Shown here piece by piece: positions 55,713-64,000 of a DNA stretch of 64,000 nt. The notes under the pieces were generated by a model, which ran no database searches, had not been told where the DNA came from, and saw only the letters and a program-made list of their open reading frames with translations. The stretch covers positions 59,511,689 through 59,575,688 of the forward strand of contig OX411543.1 of the NCBI GenBank assembly GCA_948146395.1, read 5' to 3'. Position 1 is the first letter of the stretch; each line of letters begins with the position of its first letter. The translations under genes were made by a program, and so were the position numbers. The DNA is from Fragum whitleyi. Taxonomy: Eukaryota; Mollusca; Bivalvia; Cardiida; Cardiidae.

Positions 55713-57475
55713 AAATGTATAATTTGTCAAACGGTTCGCGATATTTTCATGTTGAACTCATATTTTGTAATTTCCACTCACTGATCCAAATTTTCAGTTC
55801 AATTTACAAGTTATTGCTTAAAGACATTTCAATTTTTACAAAACTACTTTTGTTACAAGGATGACAATTGCTATTTGACTCCATTACCGTGCCAGAATTA
55901 TGTCGGGAAAAAACAATGCAATATTTTTTCTCATTTCTTTCCAACACAATTATTCAAAATCTTTCTAGAAAACAAACGAAGAGGCTTCATCGAATGGAAG
56001 AGTAAGGGTTTTATATTAAATTCTTCCACCAGCCTTCCGTTCAGAATACGGAAACATTTGAAGCGTTACGAAAATGTTCCGCTTTGTAAACGTTTTCATC
56101 TAAATTACAGGGCAGTTTTTTTAGTTAAATCTCGCAACTTATTAATCGAGATATGACTTTCAGCCGTTTTAATTATAAAAAGCACAATTAAGGCGGTACT
56201 TTGGGAAAGCCATCTGACAAGGTTACCATTTATTCTTCATTTCAAATAAGCGCATGCATACTATGTTATAGTTAAACGCTCATAATTGAAAATTAAACTA
56301 TTTAAACAGCCGAAAGAAGGGAGCGTAGCGACCGACTGCGTTCATAAATGTTTAGTAAGCGAACCAACCATGGGTATGTGTACCAGCCATTGCGATATAA
56401 CTGCAATAAGGTTGAATTCGGGGTTAAACCACATGCAAACAAATGGATAGACCCTATCACACAAAACCAGGTCCAAATCAGAGTAGAATATGGGGGAATG
56501 CAACGTGTGTACTTGGATCACGATTTTCCCCATTACTTTTCACTTGCTCGTTGCATATTCATGAGGGATAAAGTTTTGTATAGTACGCATGCGTTGAATA
56601 ACAAATAAACCTTGACGTTTATATGAAACAATGATCAAAAAAACCTCAGCTGGTAAGTTTATGGAAAATAAACCATCAAAAATTTTAGAAATCCAGCATT
56701 GTGATTGGATAATAAAGCAGGACAAAGACTAAAACCATTCTCATGATTAATGGAGAGCATAGTGTACATATCCCCCGTCTCCCACTATTTCCAAAAAGTA
56801 TCTTTAAATTTGGCAGGGATAGATTATTTAGATATATTTCAATATCTTCTGTTTTGAAGGATTTTTTCTCTCTCAAAAAATATACTTTTCGTAACTAGCA
56901 AGTAACTAACCAAAAAAAAAAAAAAAAAAACCTTTGGATCTTTCAAATATTATCGTTCTATTCAAAATACTATGTACGATAATTATGTAACGTAAATCCC
57001 GAGCGGTTAGGATTTACTACACGTTTTTCTTCAAATCTGGTCTGGCTACTTAGTCCAGACAAATACACGCACAAAAAAATGATGATTTAAACAATGATTT
57101 GAAATGATTTTCATAAAATGGCTATCTACCTAAAAAATTAACTATTAATCAACGTATAATTAGGGTAAACACTTAATATTTCACTATGATCTCGGGACCC
57201 TTCAAAAATGGTACAAATTCTTCCCAAACACACCCGAGACTTGGTCTGAACCAGTTCGAAACAAGTCTTCTAAACCCACAACTCTCTGAACACTTGGCTC
57301 CAGACACCTCTGGAACTTGGTCTGAACCGGGTCTGGACTGCGTACTACATTTAATAAAATACCTGGTTCGGAGTGGCGGCACAGAACTAGTTCTGCCAAA
57401 GTTTTTGCATTGCAATAATTCAGATATCTGGCAGCACTTTGTCTTATTTACCACTTACCCAAACCAAGCTATAAA
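55713..57475. other. No recognised gene
   Basis: Several frames of 60-130 codons (for example 55875-56156, 56348-56608, 57186-57584) have no domain I can identify. The stretch 57186-57400 contains repeated ACTTGGTCTGAACC. Confidence 0.4.
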
Positions 57476-58059
57476 TACACTCCTCAAAACTCCTAAGCGG
57501 CCACTTGCCTTTTTGATCATATGTTATAAACGCCGCATGGTTTCAACTCGTTTTCGCTTGAATAATGTAGCCAAATCATTATGAAGTCAACAAGGGAAAA
57601 CTCAGTGAAATAATTCAACAAGTTATGTCTTAAAATTAAACGAAAGTAGGAGTACCCTCGATTTCAAAGTTAACATTGGTGGGTGGGGTATTTTTGACAT
57701 TTATTCTTAGGATAAGGATTGTGTAGAACGTTTTGGCATTTCTTATTAATTTTAGAAATCCACAGGCGCTGTACCACTGATATTTGTACAAAAAAGTGAT
57801 AGGCGTTGTGATTTTCAAGTATCGAAAAATTCAAATTTCTCTTAAAAGTGTCAATTTTGTGACTTTTGAAATCGAGGGTTCATGCATTTGATTCCGTCTC
57901 AAGGACTTATTAATGCATAATTTTACAAAACAATTGGATAGGATGATGACTGAATGGCCACTCTTTCGAAAGACAAAGTTCACATTTCAAGAGAAAAGCG
58001 GAAAATGTGTGAAAAATGGAGAAAGGTAAGGTGGCCGCTTAGAACTTTTGAGTAGTGTA
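57476..58059. mobile_element. TIR element with TACACTxCTCAAAA ends
   Basis: The left end TACACTCCTCAAAACTCC and GCGGCCACTTGCC matches the right end read backwards, TACACTACTCAAAAGTTC and GCGGCCACCTTACC, over about 35 bp. A TA begins and ends the element, as expected for a Tc1/mariner-type target. The interior of about 500 bp is non-coding. Confidence 0.7.
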
Positions 58060-58509
58060 TTAAATATATTCAACGGCTTTTAATCTTACAGACGTTGTCA
58101 CCTCAATGAACAGTCGTGGTCTGGGCTGATCTCAGATAAATCAGCTCCTTTTATAGCTGATGCTAGGTGCACGTGCCATCCTGCAAGCGCCACCATGGCA
58201 ACAACACAAACACAGCCAACCTGTCCATCTAATAGTCTAAGAGAACATGGGTACTTTGATCCTGTCTTTTATAGACTGGGACCCTATAAACCAATTTCGT
58301 TACAATTACACTAGGTATACATGTATAGGCCCTACGCATAAATTTATTATTGTGTTCATAAAGTGCTCTAATTCTTGACACAAGTCGTCACATGCAAATT
58401 AGTTATTTTACGTTGTTGGTGTGTATGCAAAATAAATCACAAATTGTTTATGGTTTATGCTAGTCAGTTATCATGTCAAAATTATGGCACTTGCATTCTT
58501 CAATATTTT

Positions 58510-59370
58510 TCACAAATGGAACGTTTGACTTACGCAAAACGTCATTGGGGTTTCGGTATGGTCGAAGCAGGACTGTCTTTTCTTCAAACTGTGGGTCGAA
58601 TAGGCTGTCCTAACGAAACAATGATGGAACTTAGGTGTATCTATAAAAAAACCCAAACTTGGTCTATATATGATAGGCTACGCCCAAGACGTAAACACGA
58701 ACGGATGGTCAAATCATCCCAGGGTAAGTTCCGATTGGTTCTGATTGACATCGATGTTGGCACGGGACACATAAAGACCTCAAAATGAATCGATGTGTGC
58801 AGGTCTACTACATGTTATTGTTTAAAACAGGTCGTGTAACGAGCTGATACAGCTTTACGGGAGAACGTTTCAACGTTTAAAGTTAATTGGAATACGTTGT
58901 ATCGAAGATTGGGTAATCGATATTGACAAAGCGATCTTTTCTCAGAAGAATCAAGATTTATCTCGATATGGTCGAAGGTGTCAATGTGAAAGTTATGCGT
59001 AATGTTGTTGTAGACAGGCTATGCGTTTGGTGGTGGAGGGGGTATTATGACATTTCATTGAGACATTATACACAAAACTCGTTTTGGTCGACGGGAGTTT
59101 TACAACGAATGTTATGTTGACAATATCTTGAGAATATTTGTTTGCCCGTTCTTAATGAAGCACCTTAACATTGACGTTTTCCAACAGATCAACTCTTGGC
59201 CCAATTCTGCAATGTGGATTAATGGTTTTTATGTCAATCCATTTCCTTTTATTACATTCTCTCCCGATCGCAATCCTGCAGAGCGTATAGGGATCATTTA
59301 GGACATACGGTGTTTTGCGGTTGACGTCGTATCGGGATCCGACTGCAGCTAATCAAGGCTCTTATGGACG
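58510..59370 (+). pseudogene. Tc1-like transposase relic
   Basis: From the ATG at 58516 the frame reads RHWGFGMVEAGLSFLQTV then GRIGCPNETMMELR and DRLRPRR, a Tc1-type helix-turn-helix ending in the DRPRPGRP linker. Later fragments in shifting frames follow the order of Tc1 transposases. FSEESRFI lies at about 58938 (normally FSDESRF, first catalytic Asp lost or shifted). VDGSFTTN and FQQINSWPNSAM follow, the latter at about 59178 (normally FQQDNAxPH, second Asp lost). Then comes SPDRNPAER at about 59262, where the final Glu of the triad is kept, and finally RDPTAANQ. Multiple stops and indels make it non-functional. Terminal repeats were not found. Confidence 0.8.
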
Positions 59371-59960
<590 letters not shown>

Positions 59961-60195
59961 GAGGCGATGAGACTTAGTTGTGTAACCAAAACATCGTAAA
60001 TTCAGATTGAAAAAGGTTGTGTTACGAAAAACTGGTACCCAATGTTGGTATGTGTTCACTTTCGCTGAGCAAGTCAATTCATTCCGGCTATAATTACAAG
60101 TTACAATTATATGCAAGCACAAACGATAATTTCTAACATATTTCTGACTGACTCCAATATATTACCAAATGAATTTGCAAAATTATGTCACATCC

Positions 60196-60550
60196 TACAA
60201 TAAGCAACATCGTGAAAATAACATTTACCTCGATCAAAACCATTCTACAGCGCTCGCTCAGCGCTCCATTCATTCATTCCCAACATTCACTCAAACTTTA
60301 AAAAAAATCCAAAATTTTTAAAAATAATTCGCAATCTTTCAAAATGATCGATATTTCATTCAAATGGATCAAATCCGTCCATGATTTTATTGACTGGTTT
60401 TGATTTTGAGGTACCTATCGCTTCAATTGGACGGAACTAGCGATATTGGATTACCTTCCTCTAATTGCAATCATAACTTGCACCTCCCACTCATGCCATT
60501 TCATTCGAAAATCATTCACCTTGTCAATTTCATGATCTCGTTAACTACGC
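60196..60550 (-). mobile_element. MITE-1, copy in reverse orientation
   Basis: It starts TACAATAAGCAACATCGTGA and ends with TTTCATGATCTCGTTAACTA. Inside are CAGCGCTCCATTCATTC and TTCACCTTGTCAATTTC in reverse order. The central palindrome is shortened (GGACGGAACTAGCGATATTGG) and the right TA is lost. Confidence 0.75.
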
Positions 60551-60580
60551 AAGGTTGAAAATAACGCAGGATACCTGCCA

Positions 60581-61013
60581 TACTGTTAGTAACATCGTGA
60601 AAATGACATTCACCTCAATCAAAACCATTCTTAACCGCTCACTCGGCGCTCCGATTCATTCATTCATTCATTCATTCATTCATTCAAAACACTCACTCAA
60701 ATCATTCAAACAAGCTCCAAAGTGACTAAAAAGAAAAGTTCAACACCTACTTTCAAAATAAGCATTGCTAGAGTTAAATCGCGATTTCACGGACATAATT
60801 GTAATTATTAGCGTCTGATTGGTTCTTGAAAAGATAGGAAGCTATGTTAAGAACTTGTATGCAAATATTATTAAAGGGAGTTAGGGAGGTAATAAATATT
60901 GGCTTAACTCCCTTTAATTTCACCCAAAGCTCACTCCAAAAACTCATTTAATTTCGTTCCAAAATCATGCTAATACCATTTACCTTGTTTATTTCACGAT
61001 GATGTTAACTGTA
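60581..61013 (-). mobile_element. MITE-1, complete copy in reverse orientation
   Basis: TA (60581-60582) is followed by CTGTTAGTAACATCGTGAAA. The right end GTTTATTTCACGATGATG and TTAACTG is followed by TA (61012-61013). An (ATTC)n run lies at about 60654-60689. The middle has TTAAAGGGAGTTAGGGAGG and TTAACTCCCTTTAA, an alternative palindromic centre. Confidence 0.82.
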
Positions 61014-61388
61014 AATAACTTTATCTAGCGTTTTTTTTTTAAAATGAAACTTTTTACTCTGAAAGGTTATTGTATAGATAGATACAAGAGAATGCCACAA
61101 TCATTCTAGAATTTCTTTATCCTCCCATATTGTTATTAAGAGTTGTTGTATATATAAAGCACGATTTTTTTAGATGCGATTAGCTTGTTATCAAGTATAT
61201 TGAGTTATGTGACATTCCGACTCCAGCCCGGCTACGTTTTGGATGAGCTATTGCCTCGTTTGTGCCATTCTTCACTCATGTTGAATAAAAAAAGAGAGAA
61301 AAAAAAACGTGTTGTGAAATCAAAAATGCATTATAAGTAAGACTTATCTTCCAAAAAACCGTCTACTTCACTTTTTGACTGATACATG

Positions 61389-61828
61389 TACGGTTAACAA
61401 CATCGTGAAATTGACAAGATGAGTGATTTTGGAATGATCTAGGAATGAAATTGATTGAGTATGTGGAGCAAGTTTTGGGTGAATTTAATGTGAGGTAATC
61501 CAGTATCGCAAATTTTGTTCAGGATGAACACAATTAGCGATGTTGATTACCTCCCTTTAATAAAATATGCATACATGTTCTACAGATAGCTTCCTTTTTT
61601 CTTCAAGAACCTATTAGACGCTTACAATTTGAATTATGTCAGTGTAATCGCGATTTTTCTCTTTCCAATTCTATTTTGAATAACGTTGTTATTCTATATT
61701 TTTCGACGAGTTTGGGCGTTTTTGAATGATATGAGTGAGCGTTTGGAATGAATGTACGGAGCGCCGAGTGAGCGATTTAGAATGGTTTTGATTGAGGTGA
61801 ATGCCAATTTCACAAAGTTATTAACAGC
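61389..61828 (+). mobile_element. MITE-1, copy with intact central palindrome
   Basis: TA (61389-61390) is followed by CGGTTAACAACATCGTGAAA. The centre has ATCGCAAATTTTGTTCAGGA and TGAACACAATTAGCGAT. The right end ATGCCAATTTCACAAAGTTA, TTAACAG is diverged and lacks a clear TA. Confidence 0.75.
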
Positions 61829-62057
61829 GCTTGCGACCAGGTTATTATTGCCAAACATGTATGGCATTTCTTGGGAACTATTATCATCGTATTGTCAATA
61901 CATGTACTCCTTTCTAATAACAGTGAAATCCACGATTTTTATCCTGGTAGGCTGGAGACAAAGTAACGACCTTAAGATTAAAGTAGAACAGCCTTTATTT
62001 TTATTATTATTTACTTAGAGATAGTTGACATAATTAGTTTAAGACCGTAAAGCGTAG

Positions 62058-62124
62058 GTTGGTAACCAAACCCTCGTAGCTTCAGCTTGTCCAAGCTGAG
62101 GTAACGAGGATTTGGTAAGCCAAC
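62058..62124. repeat. Long imperfect hairpin just upstream of the LINE
   Basis: GTTGGTAACCAAACCCTCGT...CAGCTTG pairs with CAAGCTG...ACGAGG...TTTGGT...CCAAC around a two-base loop, giving a stem of about 32 bp with small bulges. It may belong to the LINE 5' region or to an independent repeat. Confidence 0.75.
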
Positions 62125-62401
62125 GATCAAATGTGAATCCTTTTGGTTTTAGGATACAGCTTTTTGCACGCGTTCACGATTATTGTCGACTAACTTTTCA
62201 ATTAAACCAAACTATTTAATTTTTCTATCTGCGCATGCGTGAACAAAATGGACGCAACTTTAAATTACTTGTAAATAAATGTGTATTTTCTGTCAAATTA
62301 GTGAGTGTGACATCGTTATATAGCTGAAAAATATTACAGAAAAGGCTAAAAGGATGATCTTAAGTATGATTGGACTATATGACTGAAGCAGATCAATTTC
62401 A

Positions 62402-63514
62402 ATGGGAAAAAGGAAGAAAGGTAAAAACTCGCCCGGAGACAAAGACAATACAAAACGCCCGGTAAAACAGACTGGGGAAAACGATTACAGAGGTACGCCA
62501 TTAAATTCAAAATCTACTAACGATTCAAAGGATACAAAGGATAACAATATGCAAAGCCCGTCTGTACCAATAAACCAGGGTCTTCAACATGGTTCTCAAC
62601 AGAATGCTACCTACAACCCAGGAATGGTCAATAATATCCCCCCCCCGCCATCACAAAGCTTTCAGACTTATCAATATTCCCCATGTGGGCCCCAAGCTTA
62701 TGGTCAAAATCAGTCATATTTTGGGACGCTACCACCGTTAACACCGGTATCAAATCCCGTTACACAGGTTAATACAGTGACTACCGATCAATTTAATAAA
62801 ATGGTGGAAAAGTTCGAGAATATTGAGAAGAAACTATCACAATTAGACTCTATTCATTTGTCAGTCAAAAATTTAACGGACCGTCTAGACAAACAGGATT
62901 CCAGGCTCACGAAAATGGAAAAGACAATAGATGATCTAGAAAGGGGGAGAAATTTTGATAGTTGTAGTTTAGAAAAGATAAGTAAAAAGCAGCAAGAGAT
63001 AGATGAAATGGTTAATAAGCTGAAAAACATGGAAAAAGAGCAAATTAAAACATCGTCAACACTAAAATCTGATATTGTAGATTTAAAGAGCCGTAGCATG
63101 AGGGACAATTTGATATTTTACGGTATAGACGAGGTAGAAGGAGAAAAAGACTCAGATTGTGTCCAAAAGGTTCTCAACTTAATCGAAGAAAAATAAGAAA
63201 TTACTGGTGCAAAAGACAATATTAAACTACACAGGGCTCATCGTATGGGCAAGTTCAATGATACAAAAACTCGACCGATAGTAGCGAAGTTTGCATACTA
63301 CCCAGACAGGGAGGAGGTACGATTGAACTCTAAGAAATTAGAAAGACCGTATGGTGTAAGCCAGCAATATCCAAGGGAGGTAATGGAAGAAAGAAAGAGA
63401 CTTATTCCGATCATGCTAAACGCGCGTAAAGAAAAAAAAGACGCGTATATCTCAGTTGACAAACTGTATATAGATGGTGAACTTTATAGGAAAGCAGCAA
63501 CCGGAAGTGACTAG
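62402..63514 (+). CDS. LINE ORF1, L1-ORF1p-like RNA-binding protein, with one internal stop
   Basis: The ATG at 62402 starts MGKRKKGKNSPGDKDNTKR, a basic N-terminus. A Gln/Asn- and Pro-rich stretch follows (residues about 60-125, with PPPPSQSFQ). Then comes a predicted coiled coil (about 130-235, heptad-like FNKMVEKFENIEKKL) and RSMRDNLIFYGIDEVEG, the start of an RRM-like domain typical of L1 ORF1p. A TAA at 63194-63196 breaks the frame; the same frame then continues with HRMGKFNDTKTRPIVAKFAY and GVSQQYPREVMEERKRLIP, the rest of the RRM-like and C-terminal domains, ending at TAG (63512-63514). The total of about 370 codons is normal for such proteins. One stop in an otherwise open frame suggests a recently inactivated copy or an error. 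Confidence 0.8.
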
Positions 63515-64000
63515 GGATCCAGCGGAAGTGTCCTTAATTGTGTTAGCTGGAACGTAGAAGGCCTAAGTAGCGACAAGTTAAAGTGCCCAGAGTTAATCTC
63601 CTTTTTAAATAATTATGACATTATTTTTTGTAGCGAAACATGGACAAGTGCTTATTCTAATCCAATTCTAAAGGGATACAAAACAATTCATTCTTTCAGA
63701 CAGCATAAAAGCAAACGTGCGAAACGTTGTAGTGGTGGTTTAATCGTATTTATACGAGAGAAATTTTATAAAGGAATTCAATTAGTACAAAACGATGTTG
63801 ACTTTATTATATGGTTAAAACTCGATAAAAACTATTTTAATATACAGAGTGACTATTATATGTGCTTTACGTATATTGCTCCGGAAAATGCTAAAATACA
63901 CAGTTTATATGATTTTAATGTTTTTGATAAATTAGAAACAGATATTCTATCATTTAGCGCTAAAGGGAAAGTCTTCATTTTTGGCGATCTAAACTCAAGG
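63515..64000 (+). CDS. LINE ORF2 endonuclease domain, partial at window edge
   Basis: Directly after the ORF1 TAG and in the same frame, 162 codons stay open to the last base. The APE/EEP endonuclease motifs appear in order: CVSWNVEGL (active-site Asn), IIFCSETW (catalytic Glu), CSGGLIVFIRE, YIAPEN and, at the window end, IFGDLNSR (GDxN motif). There is no ATG before the endonuclease start; the only Met is well inside, at YYMCFTYIAP. It would therefore need readthrough of the TAG, reinitiation at a non-AUG codon, or the TAG may be a mutation in a fused ORF. The reverse transcriptase part is outside the window. Confidence 0.85.

Larger units (their letters stand above)
62125..64000 (+). mobile_element. 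Non-LTR retrotransposon, 5' portion
   Basis: A 5' region without coding signal leads into an ORF1 (62402-63514) and an APE-type endonuclease (63515-64000), both on the plus strand and in one frame. The reverse transcriptase should lie beyond the window. The start is not defined; 62125 is a nominal limit after the hairpin. SETW in the endonuclease is more like CR1/L2/I-type LINEs than classical L1, while ORF1 is L1-like, so I leave the clade open. Confidence 0.8.

Noticed and set aside
54534..55730. Frames with repeated TFWPGRFG-like peptides on both strands
   Set aside because: They are translations of the iterated 14-bp motif at the two ends of a TIR element.
57186..57584. 132-codon frame
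   Set aside because: No domain is recognisable; it contains internal ACTTGGTCTGAACC repeats and overlaps the left end of a TIR element.

Overview
This window looks like intergenic or intronic DNA from an AT-rich invertebrate genome, most probably a bivalve mollusc. I infer this from the repeat families: tRNA-derived SINEs with a CAAT-type tail, very many hairpin-ended elements with 140-170 bp internal repeats and GACGGACGG-type microsatellites, many palindromic MITEs, and LINE and Tc1 relics. No complete host gene was recognised. The host-like coding signals are a SET-domain exon on the minus strand (39594-39768) with good splice sites but one in-frame stop, a broken zinc-finger-type gene fragment (31390-31750, minus), and a weak candidate signal-peptide first exon (44341-44385).

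Layout. 1-3150: hairpin-ended elements, one of them broken by a MITE. 3260-8830: a SINE, a 99-bp tandem duplication, and a dense field of MITEs with three different target types (TA, TTAA, and a palindromic family with CRE-like sites); one MITE splits a tRNA-like sequence exactly in its A box. 9066-12570: a CA microsatellite with a dispersed repeat, then mostly featureless DNA. 13058-19246: two large hairpin-ended elements with long internal arrays and a SINE between them. 24048-28619 and 31850-39350: stacks of hairpin-ended elements inserted into each other, with a SINE inserted into one with a 14-bp target duplication. 40328-44090: another hairpin-ended element, a palindromic element and an hAT-like MITE. 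45469-48563: a 3.1 kb terminal-inverted-repeat element carrying an inserted GC-rich array with its own perfect inverted repeats. 49480-50430: a dead LINE reverse transcriptase on the minus strand. 51015-55712: a hairpin-ended element, CA repeats, a MITE and a TIR element built from an iterated motif. 57476-59370: a TA-flanked MITE and a decayed Tc1 transposase. 60196-61828: three copies of the TA MITE. 62125-64000: a non-LTR retrotransposon with an L1-like ORF1 and, in the same frame after a stop codon, an APE-type endonuclease that runs off the window.

The most interesting signal is a shared architecture in about twenty elements whose interiors are unrelated. Each starts with ACAAGA or a close variant and a small family-specific hairpin. 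Next comes a short motif, and its reverse complement appears again at the 3' end. The interior is an array of roughly 140-166 bp units. A GACGGACGG/GACAGACAG tract, a terminal hairpin and TAAAA close the element. The 5' and 3' motifs change together from family to family, which suggests that the two ends are recognised as a pair by one unseen machinery. All family names beyond what motifs show are inference; no searches could be run.
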